NCBI RefSeq assembly: GCF_037392515.1
Contig: NC_090283.1
Coordinates: forward strand, 15,437,501-15,501,500
Length of the DNA: 64,000 nt
Direction: 5' to 3'
Origin: Haliotis asinina
Taxonomy: Eukaryota > Mollusca > Gastropoda > Lepetellida > Haliotidae
A program made the translations under genes and the position numbers. Below the pieces are notes generated by a model, which ran no database searches, was not told where the DNA came from, and saw only the letters and a list, made by a program, of their open reading frames with translations. This document shows, one piece after another, positions 1 to 10,929 of this stretch (the first letter of the stretch is position 1; the number at the start of each line of letters is the position of its first letter).

Positions 1-633
1 GGTATGCTAGTGACATGTAATGATTTATAAATGTTTCCAGGACTTCGGAATTTACACAATTCATATGCGAATTAAAAGATGGTTTCGTCTTTATATTGTG
101 GTTTTCGGCGTTGGATTGTTTGGTTCATTGATTAGTTATAGATCGCTGGCATGTATCCAGAAGTGAGGCTTGTAGCATTATCATTCCTTTTGTCTCATTT
201 CCCCAATAATTTATCTTATTCCTTTGGTGCATTTAATACAGGTTACAAATAACACATTTTTATCGTTGTGCAACTGTTGCGGCCGCGTGAATTCCACCTC
301 CCGCCCTTAATCACGTGACAGCCTAGTGGCTATCTTCAGCATAGTAAGGGCCGTGTTTGGTGTATGTAGAATTGCTGTCGATACGGCTAAAGTTATATTT
401 CAATATTATGTTACATCATTCTAATCCTTATTATGTGTACTTTTTATTGATGTACGGTTGGTACACTACTATTATGAAAATGTTGGAATTTAAAGTGTAC
501 CAACCCAGTATTATAAGTTTGAAGTCAGTTAACTGCACTTTCCGCTTGATATGTTTTCTTATGTCTATTTTTATGTAAAGAGGATGTTGTCAGCTGTATG
601 CACATATATACTTTATATATACTTTGCTATCCT
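1..633. other. No gene seen
   Basis: AT-rich sequence without a convincing exon. Adjacent NotI-like and EcoRI-like sites occur near 281-296 but the flanking sequence is ordinary. Confidence 0.5.
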
Positions 634-1385
634 ATGGCACCCTATTCGGTAATTATCTGAAATTTCAAAAGCACACTTCTCGCTTGTAAAAGGTCAACAC
701 CAAAAGACCGAAGTCTCGCTACGGCAGTTCCCCTCCGAGGTCCGCCAGTGGGCTATAAATAGGGTTAGCCAGAGGTCAACATCAACAAACCGACCCCGAA
801 ATTAGCTCTGCTAGAAGGGGTCGAAAAAGCGAAGAGACCGATCGACCGTCAACATCAACCCCATAGCCCCATCCTAAAACAAACCCACCCCACTTCTTAC
901 CCCTCCCCGACACATTTTATCATTTTTTTGGGTCGTTTCTTTTAACTTCGCCTATATCACTATCCTCTTCTTTTTTTCCTTTCCATACTCCAATTAACCG
1001 CTAGCATGGAACGACCCCGACCCCGAAATTAGCTCTGCTAGAAGGGGTCGTAAAAACGAAGAAACCGACCGACCGTCAGTAAAAGGACGAACCGACCGGA
1101 ACCGGCAATGGACGACTGAAGTGGCTAGCGAAGGATGGACTCTCCGGGTGATATTTGCTAAGTCGGAGGTGGGGTTAGGATTTAGGATAATCCGGTGTTG
1201 TTGAGCTTAAGATAGCTTTTTGTGAGTTTTGTTTGGTTGAAAACTCGCTCCCAAATCTCCGCAGCATTTATATTTTTGTTACCCTGGTATTCCTTTATAC
1301 TTTAAGGTATATCCTGTATAGTCCAGTCCTTCCTTGAGTTACTGCCGGTCCTCATACTTTAGCCTATTAGAAAATAGGGTGCCAT
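634..1385. mobile_element. Non-autonomous terminal-inverted-repeat element
   Basis: The 13-mer ATGGCACCCTATT at 634-646 recurs as its exact reverse complement at 1373-1385, bounding 752 bp without a coding ORF. The interior has a TATAAATAG box near 753-761 and two copies of a hairpin-forming segment. No clear target-site duplication is visible, so the superfamily is unknown. A solo LTR is a weaker alternative because the ends lack the usual TG...CA. Confidence 0.45.
791..1078. repeat. Pair of ~61-bp direct repeats with GACCCC/GGGGTC hairpin
   Basis: Segments 791-851 and 1018-1078 are nearly identical, offset by 227 bp. Each contains GACCCC and GGGGTC flanking a ~19-nt loop, so each could fold into a small hairpin. 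Both lie inside the inverted-repeat element. Confidence 0.7.
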
Positions 1386-2965
1386 CTATGCTTGTTATCC
1401 ATTGTAAGTAAAACTGTTTATCTATCTTAAGTATAACACAATTCTAAAACTTTTCTTGTTGTGGTTCTTATTTTATCCTTCACTATTTCGGTTAACTGGA
1501 GGCAGGTTTGCCGGTGAAACGGGTTGGTTTGCCTAAATGTATTATTATCCCCTAAACTTTAATTTGTTTCGAGCCGAGTCACAGTAGAGTGACTCTGTCA
1601 GTGTAGTTGTCAACGTAACAACAACAAACATTGTCTTTTTGTGGACAGCATAGTGGTTCAGCACTACGTACAAATGTACAGATTGAGAAGCCTGTTTGTA
1701 GTGCCCCTACTCCATAATCGTATATTTTCAGTTCACACATTGACATAATGATTCAGCTTTTTGAAGGATATATATATATATATCGTATATAAACAACTAA
1801 TAATGTAACTCATTTCAAAGGTTACATGCAACCAAAACTTTTTTTAGTCGTAGAATACATACAGACATAATTAGAATTATAATTTTATCACTTATTCTTG
1901 ACATATCATATACATCGCCATATATATATGCGTACATGTGTACAATCGCGAATCAAAAGTACAATATTTTGTACTTTGGTGTTCTTCCCTTGAAACGAAG
2001 GACCCGGGAGACCAAACCCCGCAACTGAACGCAATTGTAACGAAGGCTGATTCGTTTGCCGATATGCAGAAGGTTCACTGTGTGTAGATAGAGATGATCT
2101 GTTTGACTGGCATTTTAGAAGTATGGTGAGTAATAAAAAGCAAGATGTTTTATGGGTAACAACCTATACCTCTGTCAAGCAAGAGTTATAACGGTATAAG
2201 AATCCATACCGAAACGTCGCATCATATACAGTAGGGGAAGTTGTTATCCATAAATAATATCTGTAGAGATGTTGGGTTTTATAAATACATGCATTCTAAA
2301 TTTCCGTTCGATCAACAAATATTGAAATGGTGCACTACTGCCTTGCTGGAAACTACCGTTCGTCAAAGTACAAAGCAGATCTTAAAACTGACAATCTGAG
2401 TTTGCACCGGTTTCCGTCCGGTCCAGTCATCCGGGAAAGGTTTGTTTGTTTGTTTGTTTGTTTGCAACTCATAGACATAATAACATGTCATGTGTACAAG
2501 TATCACACCTGCCTGGCTGTGTACTTACATAGTGTGACAGAGACAGAACACAGGTGCTCGAGCCATAAATCAGTGTATTCTGTTTATGAAGTATAGCCTG
2601 ATAGGTGCTGAGTTCAAATTGCGTTTGGTCAGCGACTGAAGTGGTGTATTGCATATTGTTATTAGCAGACAGGCAGACACATAGGTGTCAATAAACCAGT
2701 CATGGACTTTTGTCAGCTTGTCACAATCAATATATTTTGCTGTTTCCATAGACATGTATTAAAACATTTCAGTTTTCAAGTTGATTTGTAAATCTGAATG
2801 TATGGGACCAGCGTTTATTTATTACTGCAGACCCAAGTTGCTTGCAATCACTAGAAACATCTCTTGTTCTCCAACATCGACAACAGCGATAATCCTTGCA
2901 CGCATCACTTGCTGTCTTTTTACGAGTCGCCTTCCCGTTTCAAGCCTCGCGAACCTAATCACTGC
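1386..2965. other. No gene seen; short simple repeats
   Basis: Contains a TA run near 1770-1785 and a GTTT run at about 2442-2465. The small ORFs show no domain-like composition. Confidence 0.5.
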
Positions 2966-3153
2966 GCATGCTGTTGAAACCACTTTTCCCCACAGCGCTG
3001 GGGAAAACATTAGTGAATCGTTTGAACTCGCATGCTGTTGAAACCACTTTTCCACACAGCACTGGGGAAACATTAGTGAATCGTTGAACTTGCATGCTGT
3101 TGAAACCACTTTTCCCCACAGCACTGGAGGAAATTAGTGAATCGTTTGATTTC
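2966..3153. repeat. Minisatellite, three units of 62-64 bp
   Basis: Three head-to-tail copies start at 2966, 3030 and 3092 with GCATGCTGTTGAAACC and share the block AGTGAATCGTT. They differ by a few substitutions and short indels. Open frames through the array are side effects of the repeat. Confidence 0.85.
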
Positions 3154-3546
3154 GTGGGCTTTTTTTCACCTCGTTATTTTTCAGCTTTATAACCTGAATG
3201 TGCGTTTTGATCATTTATTTCTGTGAGTCCATACCGAAATGTATGGACTTCTGCAAAGTTTTGTTTTGCTTTGCATATGACCTTGAACATAGTGTACAAT
3301 TTACGTGTATATTTACGAGATATACACGCATATCGATTCTGAGAAGATTATTGAATTTAAACGGAAACAAAGATCAGGTTCACCTGACTGCTACGAGTTT
3401 GCAGGGAGACAAGTATATTTGAAATAGTCCGACACAGACTCCCTGAACTGGAGACTGGGAAAGTTTTCCTTATTTGACGTGGGAATGAACATCCTGCGTA
3501 GGTGGGGGATACGAAACTAAAGTCAGAAAGAGATCATTACCTTTGA

Positions 3547-4240
3547 GATTTGTGTCTGATGGTAGAGTTTGAGTATATGGTAGTTTTCGAGAGGATGAAT
3601 ATCTTATGTCTTCATGGGCTAATTGCGATGAACAAATATTGGAGATCACAACGACAAAGCACATCCGAGAACAAACACAGAAAGTTTTAAAAAACTGTAA
3701 TGAATTCTTTATCAGCATTGACAAAGGTTGGCTTTTTTTTATTCGGACAGCGCAATGAGTTAATAAGTTCCATATTGTGGTCTCCTGACCAACTGAAACC
3801 AGATACAAGTGGTGCATCCTGTTTCCGTTCATTGCTCAGAGAGATGGAAAATCAATTATGTACGTGCACAGACATAATTACTTTAAGGTTCCGTTTAGAA
3901 AAATTCTGTGTGGAAGGATGGCTTTCTTCAGTTTGGGGTTGGTATTTGTAGGGATAGTTTGTAGGAATGTGTTTGTTTGCAGTCGCTCAGCAACTTACCA
4001 GTAATGTGACAATGTTCTGTAAACAAAAGAGGCCGCATAAAACAATCCAATGATAGACATCCTGAGCATCGATGTGCTCAAGTGCGATGCAATAGCATGG
4101 CACGGATGCTACCCACCTGGCCCCGTTAGATGCTTTATACTAAAAGCATGAGTGGCTGAAGACGAATTCTATCCCGAAACGTCACAAGCCTGGTAGGAAA
4201 ATAAGATGGACAATTGTATTGATCTTCATTGCAAAGAAAG
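3547..4240 (+). repeat. First-exon cassette, copy 1
   Basis: About 0.7 kb shared with copies 2 and 3. It has an upstream block with TAGTTTTCGAGAGGATGAA, a second block around TCCTGACCAACTGAAACCAG, the signal-peptide exon, then an old reverse-oriented family-B SINE in the intron. The order of blocks matches copy 3 throughout, which shows that promoter, exon and intron start were duplicated as one unit. Confidence 0.75.
3918..3964 (+). pseudogene. Signal-peptide first exon, copy 1 (donor site lost)
   Basis: Encodes MAFFSLGLVFVGIVC followed by a split codon AG, almost the same as copies 2 and 3. A short N-terminus with a hydrophobic core of about 12 residues reads as a secretory signal peptide. 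In copies 2 and 3 the exon is followed by GTAAGT, but here the next bases are GAATGT, so the canonical GT donor is destroyed and the exon should not splice normally. I therefore call it a dead or cryptic copy. No chitin-binding exon is visible between it and copy 2. Confidence 0.6.
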
Positions 4241-6242
4241 TTTTGAAGTATCAGGTATTCTATATATTCAATATCGAAGGGCCAGGGTATAAGTAAAACC
4301 ATGTCTTACACGATTTTGTTTGAAATATATACAACAGAATGTTTTACAAGCTTTCTTAGCAGTATGGAAGAAAAAACATACAATACCGTTGAAATATCTG
4401 TATTGCGATCTTTAAAGTCACATACATTCTGTTGCAAATGAGACATATTCCATTCAAACTGGAAGCTATAGAAATCCACCTGCCACTTAATGCAAATGAT
4501 TTGCACTTTCAAGCTGCTCAATCCACGGAAAATGGAGGACAGTACACCCAACACCAGTTGATCTCTCAGGACTAAGTAGAGCTCTAGCAGAGGAATAGAA
4601 TGTGGTTTCAGACGCCTTATGAACTTGATTAGGAGCATGAGAACAAGGTGCGCGTGTCTCCCGAATGACTGAGTGCTCCATATTTGTTATTTTCATTTTG
4701 GTCCATTCAGCTTATGTTTGCTAGCGCTGTTTGAACTTGTTGTTTGTATGTCATGATGTGACACGGCTGTCAACACATTCAGCGTTATGATGGCATAGTT
4801 CATAGCTCTTAGTTCTGTTATTTCTGGGAAACATTTCTATATATGTGCTGTACATCATTTGACCCTTCCTTAACGACGCCGAGTATAACATTTACCAGGA
4901 CACAACTGTGTCTGTATTTCGTCGTCTGTGACGTCATTATAAACAGTTGAACGACACGCTTGTGAAGAGAGCCAACACACTTACTTAGCAAGTTTTACTA
5001 CAAAAATGTACATAAATAAAGTAGATAGTAAAGAAACTATTACTCCCGAGCACTCGTGCAATTTATGCGTTGCCCTCGCTCGCTGTTGAGCAATACAGAA
5101 TTGCACACACGTTTCGTATAAGTCTAAAAGACACCCTTTCTTGCTTAATAATCTCTATTTATTATGTGAGATTCGAGTTTGTGCCGAAACCTGATTCTTT
5201 GAGGTTGACTTCGGAAGCGCGTCGGCACGTTATCACTGCAACCACACGGTAGAGATGGGCATCTTCATTCACATTATGGAGTCATTTGAGAATTGCCAAA
5301 ATATGTATTTCGTAGCAATTTGATCTACCCAGGTCTAGATAAATATGCTGAAGATATTTTACTGATTTTCATGCAGTAATGGGATTATAGTGGGATTATA
5401 GTAGGATTATCGGATGTCATGCAGACTTCTCGCACGTGTTTATGGCCATTCTTCCTATATTACATATGATGTCGGCTCTCTATTTTGGTTCCAGTATTTC
5501 CACTAGTCATTTCAATCTTGGGTTTACTACCTGGGTTAACTGTGCTAGTTTTCCTGTTTCTAAAAGAAGACAGTTAAATTGGACATTTAAAGGACCACGT
5601 GGACAAGGGCGTATTGCTTTATCATGTGGCCGTTCACCGGGTGGAAACATGTTGACACATTAAGGCGTAACCAGTCATAGCGTTCCTGGCTGGTCAGCTC
5701 CAAACGTATTTTCACTAGTAAATAATATAGCTGCCCATGTGCTTCTGAGCTAAAGGTCCTAGGTTACATTAATATAGCTTCTTGTGGATTCTGAGAAAGA
5801 GGCGTATAACTGTCAACATAAGTTATTTTTGTTTGTTTGTTTGTATTTTTTATGCTCAGTCTTGACAAGCATTTTTATTCGTGTATCTTTAATAGTATTT
5901 GAGCAAAACTTGTCGACATCTTTTGCCGTATGAAAAGAATGAAATAAGGTCCCAAAATCTCACAAACTGCCAGAAAAGGCAACATCATCCTCGACGGCTA
6001 GGGCCCCTTTACGATCCTTGCATGATTTATGGTCAGCCTTTAGAAGCATTTTTATTCGTGAATGTTTAACAGTTTTTGAGCAATTGTAAACATTGTAAAG
6101 AAACTTCATGTTGAGATTGAACGTCTTTTCCTATTGCATTTATGCTAGTCTACACCAGGAATAGATATTTTGTCGTGGGAAATAACATTCACCGATAGCG
6201 GGAGATGCGCAACAGAAATCCAGCAGAGCGCCTTACCAACGT
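4241..6242. other. No gene seen
   Basis: Includes a CRE-like TGACGTCA immediately followed by TTATAAAC near 4930-4945, which looks like a core promoter, but no exon follows that I can support. A GTTTGTTTG run lies at about 5830-5845. Confidence 0.4.
5866..6085. repeat. Two ~43-bp direct repeats
   Basis: The phrase AAGCATTTTTATTCGTG followed by a diverged TTTGAGCAA block occurs near 5866-5909 and again near 6043-6085. No function is apparent. Confidence 0.55.
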
Positions 6243-6900
6243 GACTTTGGTTCTAACCGTAGAGTGTGAGTGTAAGGCAGTTTTCGAGAGGATGAATGAC
6301 GTATGTCTTCATGGACTAATTGCTATGAACAAATAATTCAAAATATGATGATAGTATAAGAGACTGCAAACATGCTTTAGTTTCAGAAAAAGTAATCAAT
6401 TGCTTAGCAGTTAAGTCTCTGTTTGATCGAGCAAGCCATGGCTTTTGTTGTGTTGCTCCTCAGAGGATGAACCGGCTTTATTGGTTACCAGCGAGGCGCC
6501 ATGATACCTTTCAGATTGTAAAACAAACCAGAAGCGATAGGACATGTTTGCTTTCATTGCTGAGTCAGATAGGAAATCAATCCTGTGTATCCTGAAACTT
6601 CATCGTACAAGTTAGGATGACAGTGGTATAAGTTGTTGTAACATTCTGTGTGGAAGGATGGCTTTCTTCAGTTTGGTATTGGCGTTTACAGCGATAGTTT
6701 GTAGGTAAGTGTTTGTTTGTTGTTTGACGTCGCATTCAGCAGTCTTCGAGCTTTATTATGGGAGTATGTGGATAATCGCGTCTGATCCAGGACATCCAGT
6801 GAAAGACAGTGTGATCATCGTTGTATTCAGTTGTGATGTCATAACGTGATCGCATTAGTCGCCTTTTACAATTAGGAAGGGTGGTTGCAGATCAGTTCTG
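6243..6900 (+). repeat. First-exon cassette, copy 2
   Basis: Same block order as copies 1 and 3: GTAGAGTGTGAGTGTA / GTTTTCGAGAGGATGAA, CTTCATGGACTAATTGC, the exon, then the old family-B SINE. The part just before the exon is more diverged than between copies 1 and 3. Confidence 0.7.
6658..6704 (+). CDS. Signal-peptide first exon, copy 2
   Basis: ATG at 6658 lies in TGTGTGGAAGGATG, which is the same context as copy 1. It encodes MAFFSLVLAFTAIVC plus two bases of a split codon (phase 2), followed by the consensus donor GTAAGT at 6705-6710. The peptide has the form of a cleavable secretion signal. The exon would fit the phase of the CBM14 exon at 24457, since AG+C completes a serine codon, so it could be an alternative first exon. 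I cannot tell from sequence whether it is used. Differences from copy 3 fall in the hydrophobic core (V to A, V to T, G to A), which keeps its character. Confidence 0.6.
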
Positions 6901-6984
6901 ACTCGAGAATGCACGGGTTTCGTTGGAAAATGAGACGTGTAGATGCTTAAGAAAAGGAATGCCACTGTGACAGTCCATTCTAAA

Positions 6985-7095
6985 GCGTAGGTTGTTACAT
7001 CGAACACCCACCTCCTCCGATGTACAATGTGTGAATCCCATTTGTGGTGTTATCTGCCCTGATATTGCAGAAATAACTGAAAGTGGCAAGTCCCA
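6985..7095 (+). mobile_element. Diverged family-A SINE fragment
   Basis: TACAATGTGTGAATCCCATTT and a CCTGATATTGCAGAAAT block match the 3' half of the tRNA-headed SINE. The head is unrecognisable. Confidence 0.45.
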
Positions 7096-7609
7096 AGCAT
7101 TGCCACGCGTTAACAGCTGTTGTGTTACTGCATGAGTGGTCATGTCGAAACGTAGTCACCCTTTGAATCTTGTACTGACTTACTCCTAGTGTTTATGAGC
7201 TAAATGTACTGGCTTAGGTAGCATATTTGATAGGCATTATTTCGGTAAGAATCTTTCTGATATTAACGATGTTAGGCAGTAACTCTTTATTGACGCGAGT
7301 TACTCTTTAGGTCAAGTGCCTTCATATTCTAGAAGTTCTGGTTAGTGCTAGCGCCTGAAGTCTTTGTTAACAGCTGTTTTACCGTGTTAATTGTGGTATT
7401 GATCTCTTAGAACTTAACTGTTGTTACTTTTACCGTGTTTTGTTTAGTTTTGTTTGCTGAAATGGACTTCACAATTGTATATTAAACTACATAACCGAAC
7501 GAGTGTTCCAAACTAGACGTTATTTTTGAATGAATTCAATAAGTGTCTTCTTTATGAGAACCTCCAGACCAACAACAGAGTGGGTTTTATATTTATTTAA
7601 CTTGGAGTC

Positions 7610-7900
7610 AACTTTGTGTGCAGACTCTTTCAGCATTGTCACAACCCCTAGAGTGGATTACACAACCCTGTGCCCTTAAAGGAACCCGCGAATCCCTTGG
7701 TAGATGACCAGATGATGGCCAAATGAATACGTGCAAACACCTAGTTGCGGGTACAGCAACGTGCAGTAAACTTCCAATGATCGAGGGAAATACAAAAGCG
7801 CCCTTGAGCAGTTGAACTGGCTAACTGGATATCGGCGTTATGCAAATATCTAGTATATATCTGGTGTATATTTAGTATATATGTGTCCCCGCCCTCTATA
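7610..7900 (+). mobile_element. Family-C SINE, 5' truncated
   Basis: Shares CAACTTTGTGTGCAGACTC, TGTCACAACCCCTAG and AAAGGAACCC blocks in the same order with 35517-35672. The tRNA-like head of the other copy is absent here. Confidence 0.6.
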
Positions 7901-8179
7901 GATTAGGAATAAGCACACAAACATTGATTTTGATTTTTTTTCTTTTATGCACTTTTGTTGCGTTTTGTCTAATTATTTTCAGATTGTGTTGCTAGGATAA
8001 CCCCATGTACAGAGGATGTTTTATTTACCAGAAAGGCACAGTAGGTACGAGCTAAAAAGTGACCTACACTTCAATTCAGCGAGAACGAAAATGGATTTTA
8101 ATAATTTTGAGGGTACAGATGCAGCAATGTCAGCATGTCTTAGGAGTTTGTACTAAGAAAAATGTTTAGTCTTATCTAC

Positions 8180-8900
8180 ATGATTTTGATCTGACTGTAG
8201 ATTGTGAGTGTATAGTAGTTTTCGAGGGGATGAACAAATGGACGTTTCCATGGACTAATTGTGGTGAACAAATAATTCGGAACACATTCGTATATAACAA
8301 AACAGAGAGAGCAAACACAACACTGTTGAAACCAGTAATCAATTCTTTATTAGCAGTAACTTTGGTATTCTATAATTTGCAACAGGACAAGGGTGGCTGT
8401 TTCTTCACAGTGTCGGGATCATAAGTTTCACATTGTGGACTCCTGACCAGTTGAGGCCAGGTAGAAGCGATGCAGTCTGTTTGTGTTCATTGCTTAGTGA
8501 GATGGAAAATTGGTTATTGACATCCTTGGAACACAGAGGAAGTTAGGGTGGTGCAAGCATAAGTACTATAACACTCCGTTTAAAAGGATTCTGTGAGGAA
8601 GGATGGCTTTCTTCAGTTTGGTGTTGGTGTTTGTAGGGATAGTTTGTAGGTAAGTGGGGTTTTTTTGCTGCTTGATGTAATGTCCCAGGCGGCGGTCTGT
8701 GAAAAATCGAATCTGGGCGAAATAGCCCAGAGATCGAAATCATGAGCATTGATGAATTCAAGTGCGATGCAGTAGTATATCAAGAACCTAACGTCCCTAT
8801 CTCGTTAGTCGCTTCATACCAAAAGCGTGGGTTGTCGAAAGTCAATTCTAACCCGAAACTTCACAGGCTTGGGAGGAACACGGAAGTGTACAGTGGCTTT
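8180..8900 (+). repeat. First-exon cassette, copy 3
   Basis: Most complete copy. Its upstream blocks align with copy 1 (CACATTGTGGACTCCTGACCAG, split by small changes) and its intronic SINE and the block CAATTCTAACCCGAAACTTC align with 4163 onward. The exon-to-exon spacings, 2740 and 1945 bp, are unequal, so later insertions or deletions occurred between copies. Confidence 0.75.
8603..8649 (+). CDS. Signal-peptide first exon of chitin-binding protein, copy 3
   Basis: Encodes MAFFSLVLVFVGIVC, then AG of a split codon, then the donor GTAAGTG at 8650. Joined to the exon at 24457 the split codon becomes AGC (Ser), giving a hydrophobic signal peptide directly followed by LACDPNFC, as expected for a secreted CBM14 protein. 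This is the nearest first exon upstream of the chitin-binding exon and has intact signals, so I take it as the main first exon. The implied intron is about 15.8 kb and contains the giant inverted repeat. The start is set by the only ATG, placed 15 codons before the donor. The exon pairing is an inference; a missing small exon between them is possible. Confidence 0.65.
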
Positions 8901-9449
8901 GGATGTTAACTGCAAAAACAGCTGTAAGACGTCCACACCTCTTATCCTATTTCTGCTACCTTCCCGTGATCCTTCTGGCATATGTTGTATGAATACCACG
9001 GGTTGTTTTAAAAAGATGTTTCAATAGAAACGAAAATGGTAAGACAACGAAGTAAAACATGTTGAAACGTTCCACAGTTCTACAAATTAAAGTTTCTACT
9101 GTATAAGAAATATCGCATCCGTCCTGTTGAGATACGGGATAGGGTGTGTACCAGATGTCAGTTTAGATGCAAATGGACCTGGTAGAATGCCTTTCAAGGT
9201 ACTTGCCATAATACCGTCACTGGACACTCGAATGTCGACCAATGCATGTCTGCCGTTATGCATAGTAGAATGATGGGATTTATTGGGAATATGTGAGTTC
9301 TATGACTCTTAAATGCGTTAAATGAGTCAAAATGCGTTTCTGTGTTTGATGGGGTTGTCCACAATCTATTCATGATCCTGGAAGCATCTGGAGAACAGGC
9401 TCTTTAACTTGGATATTTGCTCACAATGTCCATCACTGGATTCTTGGGG

Positions 9450-9545
9450 TGAGTAAGAGACTTTAACCTTACGTCGCACTGAGCAATATTCCAGCTATAT
9501 GGCGGTATGGTATCTTAGCCCAAACGTGAGTATTTATAGGTCACC
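9450..9545 (-). mobile_element. Family-B SINE, 3' fragment
   Basis: Tail and adjoining block only (ACGTCGCACTGAGCAATATTCCAGC read on the plus strand, in two parts). Truncated after the GGCGGT block. Confidence 0.65.
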
Positions 9546-9764
9546 AAATTACCTATAAATAGTTAGTGGTCGCTAATTTTCTTTAAATTTACGCACTGTT
9601 TTATTATTCCTTTGATTGATCTAGGACAGGCTCCGAACAAGTAGCAACATTTCCAGGCTTCACGGGCAGGTGTGGCAGCTTGTTGGTTCAAGCATCCGCA
9701 TGCCACGTCCATGCAGCATATATTTTCAGTGTGTGAATCCCATTAGTTTTGCCATTTATGTGAC

Positions 9765-9945
9765 TTCCCCATGTGACACTGATCGTCATATGGCTGTGTC
9801 AGTGATCACTGTCTGACGTCAGTGAATCATATTGCAAGCCGCAACTGACGCAGTCATCACTGTGTGACGTTGGTGAATCATGGATCACTGTGACGTCACT
9901 ACGTCAGTCATCTTTGTGTGACATCAGTCACTGGTCCCTATGAAA
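9765..9945. repeat. Cluster of TGACGTCA/CACTG motifs
   Basis: Imperfect short repeats of TGATCACTG, CTGACGTCAGTGAATCAT and TGTGACGTC variants. Several contain the CRE octamer TGACGTCA or one-base variants. This could be a degenerate minisatellite or a CREB/ATF site cluster; no gene start is adjacent. Confidence 0.5.
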
Positions 9946-10065
9946 CTGGGCAGCGTGTGGGTGAGTTGATTAACACCGGGTGTCACCTGCGGTGTCATGT
10001 AACTGACTGACGTTGAGTCAGCCATTTTCTTGGTGCTAATCACACTCTAATCCTGCTGCTTTTTG

Positions 10066-10310
10066 AGTGAGTGAGTTTGGTTTTACGCCGCACTCAACAA
10101 TATTCTACCTCTGTAAATAATCGAGTTTGGATCAGAAGATCCAGTGATCAGCAGCCTGATCATCGATCTGAGCAGCTAGGAATCGATGACGTGTCATGAG
10201 CCTGACCACACAATCCACATCTCCGCTTTCGACAAGCAAAATGTCTTTTGTGGCAAACATGGCTTGCTGAAGATCAATTCAGCCCCGGATCTTTACGGAT
10301 CTGCAACTTT
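10066..10310 (-). mobile_element. Family-B SINE, near full length
   Basis: Runs from the GAGTGAGTTTGG tail through ATCGAGTTTGG, AGTGATCAGCAGCCTGATCATCGATC and the AAGATCAATTC head. Confidence 0.75.
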
Positions 10311-10929
10311 GTGATTGATTGAGCACGGTTTGCTGACATTATACGAAGTGGGGAATGCTCTTGTACTGTGTTACGGTTGAAATACGTAACTACCCACCAT
10401 AACGCTCTCTTTTGTCAAAGCTTTCAGCGTCTATGCATAATAAACATGATGTATCTATCATATCATTGGTTTGCCTATCACACTAGGATGACACTAATGG
10501 GTGTCTTGAGTTGATTAGCAATATAACGAAGTGAGTTCCTCATTACAGTTATGCTGAATTAGCGACACTTTAGGAATGATAAAGAATACCACTATGCGTA
10601 ACGTCAGATGAATCTCGGAGGGCCAAGTACAAGAACACCTGCTCATTGCGGCGGCAAAGATCCATATATCTGAACATGTAACTTTGCTAGAGAAGATCTG
10701 ATTGATTGGCATTTCAGTAGTTGATAATTAATACGAAAAGTGTAATACTTTATGGAAAACAACTAAAACACGTCACAATTTAATTTGGGACTCACAAAAG
10801 TCCAGAAACTCTAGATCTCCGCATTGTGGCAACTCTCTCACAAGGGTTTGGCAAAAATAAACATGCAGCTGTTAAGAATATGTGCTAAGGATGAAAAAAT
10901 GAAAAAAAAATAATTCGAAAACTCCAAAT

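Noticed and set aside
275..300. NotI and EcoRI sites five bases apart, reminiscent of a cloning linker
   Set aside because: The sequence on both sides continues as ordinary AT-rich DNA with no vector recognised; chance is sufficient.
3470..3832. 120-codon minus-strand ORF
   Set aside because: It overlaps the upstream block of first-exon cassette 1 and is not open in the other two copies; no motif.
4306..4638. 110-codon minus-strand ORF
   Set aside because: Hydrophobic/basic composition without domain pattern, splice signals or repeat support; probably chance.
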